A DNA stretch of 64,000 nucleotides from Dyella_B sp035690825 (GTDB lineage: Bacteria > Pseudomonadota > Gammaproteobacteria > Xanthomonadales > Rhodanobacteraceae): assembly GCF_051954575.1 (NCBI RefSeq), contig NZ_JBQCHP010000013.1:41529-105528 (forward strand), in the 5' to 3' direction. Shown here one piece after another: positions 17,768 to 28,400 of this stretch. Positions within the stretch are counted from its first letter, which is position 1; the number at the start of each line of letters is the position of its first letter. The notes under the pieces were generated by a model, which saw only the letters and a program-made list of their open reading frames with translations, ran no database searches and was not told the origin of the DNA. Made by a program: the position numbers and the translations under genes.

Positions 17768-18867
17768 CAGGCGGGCACCTGCTCGGGCGCCGGCCCATAG
17801 TGGACGGTCGGGTAACTGACCAGGCTCGGCAAGGCCAGCATGGCGGCGAACCAGCCCGGCCCCATCATGCGTTCGACCGGAAGGCGGAACAGGGTGTAGC
17901 GGTTCGAGGCTGGATGCGGATTGGTACCGCAGATGTAGCAGACCGCCAGCTCGAAGCCGGCATCGCGCGTGGCATGCATCACGCCTTCGTCGAACGCGCG
18001 ATCGCCGCCCACCGGGTAGGACATCAAGGTAGCGGGAGCGCCGAGCTCGTGATCCAGCGTCGCCTTGGATTGGCGCACTTCCTCCACCATCCGCTCCGGC
18101 GAGAGCTTGGCCAGCATGCGGTGGTGCACGCCGTGCGAGCCGATCTCGAAACCCGCGGCGTGCATCTCGCGCATCTGGTCCCAGGTCATCGGGCGGCATG
18201 CCTCGGGCCGCACGTTGCTCGGCATCTGCCACTCCTTTTCCAGTCGCGCGATCATCGCTTCCTGCTGGATCGCACCGATGCTTTTCATGTTCTTGAGCAC
18301 CGTGCCTGCAAGCGAGCGCCGCAGGTTGCGATCGTGCGGCAGGGGCACGTCCATGCCGATTTCCGGCAGCACCAGCCGCGGCGCATGGGTGAGCAGGATC
18401 ATGTGCACCAGCCAGTCGTAGCCGTACGGCTTGCCGGTGTCGATATGGCCGGTGGAAACGAAGAACGTGGCCGGAATACCCAGCTCGCGCAAAATGGGGT
18501 AGGCGATGCGGTAGTTGTCGTCGTAGCCGTCGTCGAAGGTGATCGCCACCGCATCGGCCGGCAGCGCGGTGCCCTGGTCCATCGCCGCGACGACATCGCC
18601 CAGGCGCACCGGGGTGAAGTGCCGTTTCACGTGCAGCATCTGCGCGCGGAAGCGCTCCGGCGTGGTGCTGATCAATTCCAGATCGAAGTCGAACGTGGCC
18701 GGATCGGGCAGCGGCATTACCCGGTGATAGGCCAGGATGCGCAGATCACGCTGCCACCATGAGCGTACGCGTTGCAGCGGCTGCAAGGCGCCGGTGCTGT
18801 AGCACAGTTCGGCCACCCGCCCGCGGATGCCGGATGCCCTGCCGTGACCGTCTTGCTGAGTCAGCAT
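17767..18867 (-). CDS. Polysaccharide deacetylase, first gene of the minus EPS operon
   Basis: A 366-residue NodB-domain protein. Motifs are RILAYHRVMPL, VAITFDDGYDDNY (catalytic Asp), IPATFFVSTGHID, IGSHGVHHRML (metal histidines) and LMSYPVGGDRAFDEG. A large insertion of about 60 residues separates the TFDDG and SHGVHH motifs. It resembles the deacetylases of exosortase-type EPS loci. No strong signal peptide is visible. It is the promoter-proximal gene of the minus operon; the GC-rich repeat lies just upstream, separating it from the synthetase genes. Confidence 0.9.
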   Translation of the reverse strand: MLTQQDGHGRASGIRGRVAELCYSTGALQPLQRVRSWWQRDLRILAYHRVMPLPDPATFDFDLELISTTPERFRAQMLHVKRHFTPVRLGDVVAAMDQGTALPADAVAITFDDGYDDNYRIAYPILRELGIPATFFVSTGHIDTGKPYGYDWLVHMILLTHAPRLVLPEIGMDVPLPHDRNLRRSLAGTVLKNMKSIGAIQQEAMIARLEKEWQMPSNVRPEACRPMTWDQMREMHAAGFEIGSHGVHHRMLAKLSPERMVEEVRQSKATLDHELGAPATLMSYPVGGDRAFDEGVMHATRDAGFELAVCYICGTNPHPASNRYTLFRLPVERMMGPGWFAAMLALPSLVSYPTVHYGPAPEQVPA

Positions 18868-18891
18868 GGTGGAGTCCTCAGTGTTGGGTGT

Positions 18892-18979
18892 GCTGGGGTT
18901 GCTTGGGCTTTAGCGTGCAGCTCGATCGGCTCGCTGCGATCGCACCCCACCCTGACCCTCCCCTGCAAGCAGGGGAGGG
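18892..18979. repeat. GC-rich palindromic repeat, family copy b
   Basis: A shorter copy of the repeat seen at 8935. It starts TGCTGGGGTTGCTTGGGCTTTAGC, continues to CGCACCCCACC and ends with the palindrome CCCTCCCCTGC/GCAGGGGAGGG at 18956-18979. The left hairpin is missing. It lies just after the stop of the last synthetase gene and before the start of the deacetylase gene. Confidence 0.82.
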
Positions 18980-19040
18980 AACTGCTTTTCGCAGTGACCG
19001 GGATGTCTGCTTCGCTGCAGGGCAATTGGGTGTGCACATA

Positions 19041-22000
19041 TCAGCGGCGCCCGAACAAACGGCCCAGCAATGAGCCGGATTTGGCGGGCGGTGGTGGCAT
19101 GGCTGCGCTTTCGGACAAGCCCGCAGCCAGCGTACCCAGCGTGCCGTTGGCGATGTCCAACAGGTTCAGCGACAGGCCGGTCGTGCGCTGCACGCGCGCC
19201 GCCATGTCGACCGCCATCAACGAGTGGCCGCCGATGTCGAAGAAGTTGTCGCTGGTGCGGACGCGGGCAATGCCCAGCAGTTCTTTCCATAGCGATGCCA
19301 GCAACTGTTCGTTGGCGGTTTTCGGTTGCAGGATATCGTCGACATCCTCATCGCTCGACGATTCAGCCGGCAGTGGCAGTGCGGCGCTGTCCACCTGGCC
19401 GTTCGCCAGCAGAGGCAAGGCATCGAGCAGCACCAGATGCTGCGGTACCTCATGCGCGGGTAGCGCTTCGGCCAGCGCGGCGATCAGCTGGTTGACGTCG
19501 AGCGCATGCCCGGGCGCGGCGACGGCAAAAGCATCCAGATGCGCGCTGCCGGCCTGATTCATCCGCGCTACCGCCACGGCATGCGCCACGCCCGGCTGGC
19601 TGAGCAATTCCGCTTCGACGGTTGCCAGGTCGACATCGCGGCCATGGATATGCTCGCGGCGATCGGTGCGGCCCATTTCCTGGATATTGCCGCTTACCAG
19701 CCAGCGCCCGCGACGGTGCGTGCGTTGCAGGCGCAAATCCGTCGATACCAGCGCGTTCCGCACCGGACGATCGCCATGCGCCATCGCGCGCGTACCGAAC
19801 GGGTGGCTGAGCGACGCGCCGCCGACGTGGATCTCGCCGATGGCGCCAATGGGGCAGGGCTGTTGCTGGTCGTCGAGGATCCACACCGCGGTATTGGCGA
19901 GTGGTCGGCCGCTGTGCAGGCTTTCGGCGGGCCGTTCGATACGGCCACAGCTCGCGACCAGGGCGCCATCGGCGCAACCCGATACCTGCCAGGCGCAGGC
20001 GCAGCGTTCGGCCATCTTTACGGCCAGCTCGGGCGTCGGCCGGCCGCCGATGTAGACGGCCTTGATCGCCATGGCATCCGTTTCGTTGGCGCAAAGCATG
20101 GCGTGCCAGGCGCCGGGTGCGGCGAACATCACGCTGGCCTGATGGTTCCGCGCCAGCCTGGCCAGTGCTTCGCCATCGCGTGCCTCGCTTTGGCCGGCAA
20201 GAACCAGTTCGGCGCCGAGCGCTATCGGCAGCAGGTGTTCGACGATGGCGTCGCTGGTCGCTGGCGCGGCGGTTGCCAGGATGCGATCGTCCGGCGACAA
20301 GCCGAGCGATTCGATCAGCCCTTGCAGCGCATTGGCGATGGCGCGATGCGTAAATGCCGCGCCGCGCGGGCGGCCGTCAAGGCCGGGTCCGTAGACGACG
20401 ATTGCTGCGCAGTCACCAGCATTTTCGTTTGTTACGGAAATGCGCTCGCTGGCGGCGCCGACGATTTCGACCGTGTCCGCATCGAGCCACAGGGCTTGCG
20501 CGCGTGGCCACTGCAGCATGGTTTCAAGAGCGCTATCGCCGACCAGAAGGTCGATGCCGGCATCCGTGATGATGTCCTTCAGGCGTGCGGCCGGATCGGT
20601 GGGGTCGAGCAACACGCAGATGCTGCCGGCCTTGAGAATGCCCAGCATCCCGGCCAGGCGATGGATACCCGGCTCCGCACCCAGGCCGACGATTGCGCCG
20701 GCATCCGCACCTCGCGCACGCAGGCAATGGGCAATGCGGTTGGCGCGTTGCTCGATTTCGCCATAGTGCATGCCCCAGCTGCCGAAGGTCAGCGCGGTCT
20801 TTTCAGGCGTGCGATCGACCTGTTGCTCGAACATGGCGGGGACGCTGTCCGGCAAGCTCAGCGGTGCCGTTGTTGCATTCCAGGCTTGCTCCTGCGCCAA
20901 TTCGGCCTCACCGATAGCGGTGAGCGTGCGGATGGCTTGCTGCGGGTCTGCGCTGACGCGCGCCATCATCGCCACGTAGCGATCGCGCAACAGGCGCGCC
21001 GTGTCGGCTTGCAGGATGTCGGCGTTATAGGTGACGCCGCCGACCATGCCGGTGTTGCTTTCCAGGAACCACAGGCCGAGGTCTTCGGTGGCGCCGCTCT
21101 GGAACAACAGGATATGTTCGTGCGCGAGGCCACCCCAATCGACGATGCGCTGGCGTGCATCCTGGAACGAGAACAGCGCTTGGTAGAGCACCGCGCCGCT
21201 GCCGGCGCCCACGCGCAACTCCCGCTGCAGGTATTCGAGTGGTACGTCGGGGTGGCCGAAGCTTTCGATCGCCGCGCATTTTACGTAACGAACGAAATCG
21301 ATGAACGACAACGCCGTATCCACGGTGAGATGCAGCGGCAGCAGGTTGTTGAAATACCCCATCACCGATTCGACTTCCGTGTGGTTGCGCGCGCGCACCG
21401 GCGTGCCGACCACCAGGTCGCGTTCGCCGGACATGCCGCAGAGCAGCGCGTAATACAGCGCCAGCAAAGTCATGTTGAGCGTGGCATCCGCAGCCCGCGC
21501 GACGTCGTGCATCGCGTCAGTCGCCTCCTTCGGCACGCGTATCCACTCGGTGCGGCCGATGCCGGACATGCCCGGCCGCCGCGGCTGATCGGTCGGCAGT
21601 GCGCGGATATCCGCCATCTTCGCCAGCCGCTCGCGCCAGAAGGCGAGCTGCGCCTGGAACTGCGGCCCTTCCAGCCATTGCGTGTGCCAGGCGGCGAAAT
21701 CGCCGTAGCTGACCGGCAACGGCGATAAGGGCGACGGCGCGTTCTCGACAAAGGCGCGGTACAGCGACGACAGCTCGGCATACAGGATGTCGAACGACCA
21801 GCCATCCCAGATGATGTGATGGGGCATGAAGAAAAACACGTGGTCGTCCTCGCCCAGGCGGAACATGCGCGCACTGAACAGCGGCGCCTGGGTGAGATCG
21901 AACGGCGTGTCGGTCAGCGCCTGCAGACGTTTCATCAGCGCGGCTTCGCGCTCGCTTTCCGGCAGGCCAGCAAGGTCCTCGGCCGGAAACAGGCGCACTT

Positions 22001-25000
22001 CCAGGTCGGGCGCGACGAATTGCTCCATCTCCTGACCATTGCGGCGGAACGCCGTGCGCAGGATCGGCTGGCGCTGCATCAAGGCTTGCAGCGCAAGCTG
22101 GAAGGCGGTTTCGTCCAGGTGACCGCGCAGGCGATGCGCGGAGGGCGCGTTGTAGGTGACGCGGCCGGGTTGCAGTTCTTCCAGCGACCACAGGCGGCTT
22201 TGCATCAGCGACAACGGTGCGCGACTCTGATCTGCGCGCCGCGCAATCGGCTGGATGGCTGGTGCGTCGCCGCTGTCCACCTGAGCACGGATCGCCTTGG
22301 CCAGTTCGGCGATGGTGGGCGCATCGAACAAGGTGCGGAACGACAGGGCAATGCCGAACTCGCGATTAAGGCGCGCGGTAAGCTGCGCCGCCAGCAGGGA
22401 GTGACCACCGAGGGCGAAAAAATCGTCGCGCACGTCGAGATCCGGCAGCGACAGCACGCTTTCCATCGCCGCCGCCACCCGGCGTTCGTCCTCGTTGCGC
22501 GGCGCAATACGCGCTGTTTCCGATGCGACCGAATGGATTTGCGGCGCGGGCAAGGCCTTGCGATCGGTCTTGCCGTTCGGCAGCAATGGAATCGCATCGA
22601 GCGGGATGATGTGCTGCGGCAGCATGTAGTCCGGCAGATGGCGCTTGAGCGCATCGCGCAGCGCCGCTTCGTCGAATTGGGCCTGTTCGCGCATCACCAC
22701 GTAGGCCACCAGCCGCACATCGCCGGGCCGATCCTCGCGCGCGACCACCACCGCGCGATCCACTTCGGGCACGTCGGCCAGCACGGCCTCGATCTCGCCC
22801 AGTTCGATGCGATAGCCGCGCACTTTCACTTGGAAATCCAGCCTTCCCAGGTGTTCGAGCTGGCCATTCGCCAGCCAGCGCCCGCGATCGCCGGTGCGAT
22901 ACATGCGCGCATCGCTCCGTTGCGCGAACGGGTCGGGCAGGAAACGTTCCGCGTCGAGTTCCGGACGATTCAAATAGCCCAGCGTGACGCCGGCGCCGCC
23001 GATATAAATTTCGCCCGGCACGCCCAGCGGGCAGGGCGCGCGGCGTTCATCCAGGATATGCACCTGCGTATTGGCGACTGGCCGCCCGATATAAATGCCC
23101 GAGCGCGGCTGGACGACGCGCCAGTAAGTGGAATACACAGTGGTCTCGGTGGGGCCGTAGCCGTTCCACACTTCGCCGCAGCGTTGCAGCAGCGCTTCGG
23201 CCAGGTCGACCGCCAGCGGCTCGCCGCCGGACACCGCGCGAAAACCTTCGCGTCCGTTCCAGCCCGCCTCGATCAGGATGCGCCAGCCCGAAGGGGTGGC
23301 CTGCATCATGCTCGCCTCGCTTTGCTCGACCAGCTTGCGCAAGGCCGCGCCATCACGCACGTCGTCACGATCGGCAATCACCACTTCGGCGCCGACGCTC
23401 AACGGCAGCATCAGTTCCATAAAGGCGATATCGAACGACAGCGTGGTCACCGCAACCAGCCGGTCCTGTTCACCGATACCCGGCACGCACTGCATGCTGG
23501 TCAGGAAATTCGAGGTGCTGCGATGAGGCACGCGCACACCTTTGGGCCGGCCGGTCGAGCCGGAGGTGAAGATCACGTAGGCCACCGAATCGGGCGCAGC
23601 CGCTGCATCGTCACGCGGCAGGCGCGTGGCGAAGGCCAGTTCGATCGCCGCGGCATCGCGCTTCAGCGAGAGCACACGCAAGGACGGCAGGTGTTCGAAT
23701 GCCGATGGCGTCGCATCGTCCACGATCAGCGCCGCCAGCGCGGCATCCTCGGCCATAAAGGCCAGGCGATCAGCCGGGAACTGCGGATCGAGCGGCACAT
23801 AGCCCGCGCCGCTCTTCAGCACCGCAAGTACGGCCGCCAGCATGTCCACCGTGCGTGCCAGCGCAATGCCGACCAGTTGGCCACGAGCCACGCCGCGATC
23901 ACGTAAGACGTGCGCGATCTGATTGGCGCGCGCTTCCAACTGGGCGTAGCACAGGTGCCTGGCGCCATGGCGTACCGCGGCGTTATGCGGCACGCGGTCA
24001 ACCTGCCGTTCGAAATACTCGTGGGCGAGCTGCTGTTCCGGATACGGCGTGCTGGCGGGCTGCAAGGCCGCGCTATCGCGCAGTGCCGCTTCGGACAGCA
24101 GGCCGAGTTCCTGCACGGCCGTCTCAGCATTTGCGACCGCACTGCGTAGCAGCGTTTCGTACGCATCGAGCCAACTACGGATGGTTTCGGCGCGGAACAG
24201 GTCGCTGTTGTACTGGCATTCCAGCCGCAGGCCGTCGCTGACCTGTACCGCGTTGACGAACAGCTCGAAATTCTCGAACGCGCGCGCATTGCCGGTAAAT
24301 TCAAAACGCAGGCCCGGAAAGGTAATGGTGCGTTCGTCCAGCGCCTGATCCAGGTTGAACAGCACGCTGACCAGCGGCAGCCGGCCCGGGTCGCGCGGCA
24401 TCGCCAGGCGCGCGAGCAGGCTGCCGAGCGTGTATTGGCGGTGCTCGAACGCATCGAGCAGGTCGCTGCGCAGTCGGTCGAGCACGCTGCCGAACGAGGC
24501 CTGGCCGTCGATCGCTGTGCGCAAGGGCAAGACGTTGACGCAATGGCCGACCAGGTTGTGCTGACCGTCGACCGCCTGTCCGGCACTGGGAATGCCGATC
24601 ACGATATCGTCCTGGCCGGTGAGGCGATACAGCAGGGCGCTGAAGGCGGCCAGCAGCGTCGCGTAGAAGCTCGCGCCACGCTTGGCGCCCATGCGCTTGA
24701 TGTCCGCGATCAGCGCGGCATCAAGCATGCGATCCTCGCGTTGCGAGGCGAAGCTGCGATGACGGCGGCGCGCGCTGTCGGTGGGCAGGTCCAGCGATGG
24801 CGGTTCGCCGCTGAAGCGGCTCAACCAATACTGTTCGTCATCGCGGCCGTTTGCGGTTTCTGCGCGCGTCGTTTCGGCGATGGCGTAATCGGTAAAGGCG
24901 TCTACTACTGCCGGCCCTTCGCCCTGGCCCAGCTGTTGGGCATACAGCGCAGCCAGGTCACGCACGATCACGCCGAACGACCAGCCATCGCAAACGATGT

Positions 25001-25475
25001 GATGGGCGGTAAAGATCAGCAGATGGTCGTTCGGGCCAAGCCGCAGCAACTGCGCGCGTACCAGCGGCCCATGTTCCAGGTCGAACGGCGTTCCGACGGC
25101 CAACCCGAGCGTAGCGTTCACGTATTCCGCACGCGCGGCTTCATCCAGCGCGGACAGGTCGTGCCAGGCGCAGTCCAGTTGCACATAGGCGGAAATGCAA
25201 AGCTCGTTGCCATCCGCACTGAAGGTGGCGCGCAATGCCTCGTGCCGATCGATCATGCCATGCAGCGCGACTTCCAGCGCCGCCACGTTGAGCTCGCCGG
25301 ACAGCCGGATCGACACCGACTCGTTATAGGCGAGCGAGGCATCCTCTTCGAGCTTCGCGGCCAGCCATATTTCCCGCTGCGATGCCGTTGCCGGCACCAC
25401 GCGCGCAAGCGCGGCATCGGCAAACGGGTCGTAGTCGACCGCGGTGGAAACGACATTCACTTCGCTGCTATTCAT
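19041..25475 (-). CDS. Nonribosomal peptide synthetase C-A-PCP-C-A*-PCP
   Basis: A 2,144-residue synthetase. Domains (residues approximate): C1 28-455 with HHIVCDG; A1 485-985 with FTSGSTGRPKG, NGYGPTETT, YRTGD and PNGKTDRKAL; PCP1 with GGHS (Ser 1026); C2 1090-1520 with HHIIWDG; A2 1550-2035; PCP2 with IGGHS (Ser 2085); then a Pro-rich tail. The A1 pocket residues read D-I-M-Q-V-G-G-V-Y-K, partly like glycine codes; no firm substrate. A2 is degenerate: VYGPGLDGRPRG for the P-loop, SGCADG where GPTE is expected, THR for TGD, and NGQVD without the catalytic lysine. There is no thioesterase, reductase or epimerase. The ATG at 25475 has GAGGGA seven bases upstream; an ATG at 25490 overlaps the upstream stop but has no ribosome site. 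Confidence 0.95.
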   Translation of the reverse strand: MNSSEVNVVSTAVDYDPFADAALARVVPATASQREIWLAAKLEEDASLAYNESVSIRLSGELNVAALEVALHGMIDRHEALRATFSADGNELCISAYVQLDCAWHDLSALDEAARAEYVNATLGLAVGTPFDLEHGPLVRAQLLRLGPNDHLLIFTAHHIVCDGWSFGVIVRDLAALYAQQLGQGEGPAVVDAFTDYAIAETTRAETANGRDDEQYWLSRFSGEPPSLDLPTDSARRRHRSFASQREDRMLDAALIADIKRMGAKRGASFYATLLAAFSALLYRLTGQDDIVIGIPSAGQAVDGQHNLVGHCVNVLPLRTAIDGQASFGSVLDRLRSDLLDAFEHRQYTLGSLLARLAMPRDPGRLPLVSVLFNLDQALDERTITFPGLRFEFTGNARAFENFELFVNAVQVSDGLRLECQYNSDLFRAETIRSWLDAYETLLRSAVANAETAVQELGLLSEAALRDSAALQPASTPYPEQQLAHEYFERQVDRVPHNAAVRHGARHLCYAQLEARANQIAHVLRDRGVARGQLVGIALARTVDMLAAVLAVLKSGAGYVPLDPQFPADRLAFMAEDAALAALIVDDATPSAFEHLPSLRVLSLKRDAAAIELAFATRLPRDDAAAAPDSVAYVIFTSGSTGRPKGVRVPHRSTSNFLTSMQCVPGIGEQDRLVAVTTLSFDIAFMELMLPLSVGAEVVIADRDDVRDGAALRKLVEQSEASMMQATPSGWRILIEAGWNGREGFRAVSGGEPLAVDLAEALLQRCGEVWNGYGPTETTVYSTYWRVVQPRSGIYIGRPVANTQVHILDERRAPCPLGVPGEIYIGGAGVTLGYLNRPELDAERFLPDPFAQRSDARMYRTGDRGRWLANGQLEHLGRLDFQVKVRGYRIELGEIEAVLADVPEVDRAVVVAREDRPGDVRLVAYVVMREQAQFDEAALRDALKRHLPDYMLPQHIIPLDAIPLLPNGKTDRKALPAPQIHSVASETARIAPRNEDERRVAAAMESVLSLPDLDVRDDFFALGGHSLLAAQLTARLNREFGIALSFRTLFDAPTIAELAKAIRAQVDSGDAPAIQPIARRADQSRAPLSLMQSRLWSLEELQPGRVTYNAPSAHRLRGHLDETAFQLALQALMQRQPILRTAFRRNGQEMEQFVAPDLEVRLFPAEDLAGLPESEREAALMKRLQALTDTPFDLTQAPLFSARMFRLGEDDHVFFFMPHHIIWDGWSFDILYAELSSLYRAFVENAPSPLSPLPVSYGDFAAWHTQWLEGPQFQAQLAFWRERLAKMADIRALPTDQPRRPGMSGIGRTEWIRVPKEATDAMHDVARAADATLNMTLLALYYALLCGMSGERDLVVGTPVRARNHTEVESVMGYFNNLLPLHLTVDTALSFIDFVRYVKCAAIESFGHPDVPLEYLQRELRVGAGSGAVLYQALFSFQDARQRIVDWGGLAHEHILLFQSGATEDLGLWFLESNTGMVGGVTYNADILQADTARLLRDRYVAMMARVSADPQQAIRTLTAIGEAELAQEQAWNATTAPLSLPDSVPAMFEQQVDRTPEKTALTFGSWGMHYGEIEQRANRIAHCLRARGADAGAIVGLGAEPGIHRLAGMLGILKAGSICVLLDPTDPAARLKDIITDAGIDLLVGDSALETMLQWPRAQALWLDADTVEIVGAASERISVTNENAGDCAAIVVYGPGLDGRPRGAAFTHRAIANALQGLIESLGLSPDDRILATAAPATSDAIVEHLLPIALGAELVLAGQSEARDGEALARLARNHQASVMFAAPGAWHAMLCANETDAMAIKAVYIGGRPTPELAVKMAERCACAWQVSGCADGALVASCGRIERPAESLHSGRPLANTAVWILDDQQQPCPIGAIGEIHVGGASLSHPFGTRAMAHGDRPVRNALVSTDLRLQRTHRRGRWLVSGNIQEMGRTDRREHIHGRDVDLATVEAELLSQPGVAHAVAVARMNQAGSAHLDAFAVAAPGHALDVNQLIAALAEALPAHEVPQHLVLLDALPLLANGQVDSAALPLPAESSSDEDVDDILQPKTANEQLLASLWKELLGIARVRTSDNFFDIGGHSLMAVDMAARVQRTTGLSLNLLDIANGTLGTLAAGLSESAAMPPPPAKSGSLLGRLFGRR

Positions 25476-25486
25476 CGCGTGGTCCC

Positions 25487-28400
25487 TCATGCGCTGAGTT
25501 TCATGAACTTGCCAGGCACGTCCGGATTGGGCACGAACCAGGTGGGCTTGCCTTCCTCATCCTTGCCCAGGCGCGCGCCGACGACGGGCGGCCGGCTGGC
25601 GTCCAGCGGAAGGGCTTCGATCTTCTTGCGGCGGGGCAGGAATTCGGCTTCCTGCAGTTCGAGCACGGAGTCCTTGAAGGCCTTGGCGATCGCCATGAAA
25701 TCCGCTTCGCCGTGCGCGGTGGTGAAGAAGCAGGGGAAGTTGTCCAGGATATGGATGCCGCGGCTGCGCATCATTGCGAATAGCAGGTCCTGCAGTGGAT
25801 GGTCTTCCAGGAAGTTGGTCTTCCACACCGAGGCGAAGTGCGTCACCTTGATCGGTGCGCCCACCTCTGCGCAGAACGCATTCAATTCATCGGCCAGCGC
25901 GGTCGTGCGGGCGTTGAGCTTTTCCTGCAATGTTGGGCCCGATGTCTTGAGATGATCGAGCACCGCATGCGCGGCGGCAAGCGCGAGCGGATGACGCACG
26001 AAGGTGCCCGCGAAGTAGGTGACACCCACTGTGGGAATCGACGCATCGCCGAACTGCCAGCCGCCGCCGTCGAGCGCATCCATGTACTTGCGCTTGCCGG
26101 CGATCACGCCGATCGGAAAGCCGCCGCCGACCACCTTGCCGTAGGAGGCCAGGTCCGCATCGATGCCGAGCACTTCTTGCGCGCCACGCGGATGCGAGCG
26201 GAAACCGGTGACCACTTCGTCGAAGATCAGCAAGGCGCCGGCATCGCTGGTGATGGCGCGCAGCTCCTGCAGGAATTCGCGCGGCTGGAAGTCGGGGCGG
26301 CGGCTCTGCACCGGCTCGACCAGCACGGCGGCGATCGATGCGGCGCGCTCGCGGATGATCGCCAGCGATTCGGGCGTGCCGTAGTCGAGCACCAGCACGT
26401 GTTCGGAGGTATTGCGCAAAATGCCCGGCGCGGCCGGCACCGAGCGCAGCTTCTTGGTGCCGCGCACGATCACCTCATCGAAGATGCCGTGATACGAGCC
26501 GGTAAAGATCACCAGCGTATCGCGCCCGGTGACGGTGCGCGCCACGCGCACGGTTCCCATCACCGCTTCGGAGCCGGTATTGCATAAGGCCGCGCGATCG
26601 AAGCCGGTAAGCTCGCAAACCTGTTTCGCCACCACGCCGGCCAGCGGATGCTGTGGGCCGATTTCGTAGCCTAGATCGAGTTGCTTGCGCACCGCATCCA
26701 GCACGAAATCCGGCTGCCAGCCGAACAGGTTCATGCCGAAGCCGTTCAGCGCATCGACGTATTCGTTGCCATCCAGGTCCCATACCTTCGAGCCCTTCGA
26801 GCGCTCGATCACGATCTGGTAGATGATTTCCTTCAGCAGTGGCCTGAAGCCGTTGACCACGCGGGGATCGGCCAGATGCGGGCGATGTTCCTCGGTGTAT
26901 GCCTTCGAGCGCTGCGTGCGCTCGATATAGCGGCGCATGAATGCCTCCAGGCGCACGCGCTGGCGGCCGGTAAGTTCGGTGGCGCCGGAATGGATGCGCG
27001 CGATGGCGCCGAAAGCTTTCTTGACGTCGTAGGTGGTGTGCGCGAGTGCGGCTTCTTCGTCCTGCGTGGGCGCCTCTGTCGCAGGCGCGACCGGCTGCGT
27101 CGCAACGGGCGCCGGCGGCGCAACCGCCATCGCCGGCATAGCCGCAGGCGGACTGCCCGCCTGCGCGAGCAACGCCAGTTGCTGCTGCATGATCAGCATC
27201 TGCTGCTGGATCACGTCCTGGATCAGTCCACCATTGGCTGGCAGGGGCATGACGGATACCTGATTGGGTGTCGCGACCGGCGTGACGGCGACGGTGGCCT
27301 CGATCGCTGTGGTGGCTACTGCGGCTTCGGGCGGGAGCAGCCGATCGATATGCTGGGCAAGGCTGGCGAACGAGGAGTGTGATTCCATCAATTCGCGGAA
27401 GGTGATCTTCAGCGCAAAGGTCTTCTGCAACTGCAACGCCACCTGGGTCAGCGACAGGGAGTCGAGCCCGAGTTCGACGAAATGCGTGGCCGGATCGACA
27501 TCGTCGAATTCGGTGCCGGCAACGTCTTCGAACAACGAGCGCAGTTGCGCGAGCAGGCGCGTGACGCGGGCGGAAGTGGCAGACGGGGCAGGGGCCATGG
27601 TGGCCTCCGGACTGACGTTGAGGGATGTGCTGGTCGCTGCGTTGGCATCAGCGCGCACGGGAAGCGGAACCACGTTCGATATCGTCGCCGTCGGCATGGC
27701 CGCGGTCGCCGCCGGCGCATCGATCCAATGGCGCTTGCGCTCGAACGGATAGGTCGGCAGGCGCACGCGATGCTTGCGTTGCCGGCGATCCTGCCGATCT
27801 ACCGCAACGTGCACGCCGTACGACCACAACTGCCCGACCGCATCGAGCCAGGCGGCGCGTTCGTTCGATGGACTGTCGGCGAGCGTGGCCAGCACCAGCT
27901 TGCCGCGGCTTTGCGCATGTTGGCGCGCCAGCAGGCTGAGCGTGGTGCGCGGGCCCACTTCGAGCAGCGCGTGCTGCGGCTCGGCCAGCAAGGTTTGCAG
28001 CGCCGTCGAAAAACGCACGGTGCCGCGCAGGTGACGTGTCCAGTAGTCCGTCGAGGTCGCTTCGGCGTCGCTGAGCATGCCACCGGTCAGGGTCGAGGCA
28101 ATCGGTATGCGTGGTGCGGAGAGTGCGATGCGTTCGACTTCCTGCCGGAAGGGCGCTAGCGCAGGATCCATCATCGACGAGTGGAATGCGTGCGAGGTAT
28201 GCAGCAACCGGCAGGCGGCACCGGCCTGTTCGAGTTCTGCCTGGAACGCCTGGATCAGCGTCGTTTCGCCCGATACCACGCACGCATTGGGTGCGTTCTC
28301 GGCCGCGATCGACACAGTGGCCGGCAGGCGTGTGGCCAGTTGCGCGGCATCCAGGCGCACGGACAGCATCGAGCCGGCCGGCAGCGCCTGCATCAAACGG

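Noticed and set aside
19506..23906. Two long plus-strand open frames of 740 and 696 codons
   Set aside because: They are antisense to the NRPS gene, whose domains are unmistakable; their composition is that of a complementary-frame shadow.
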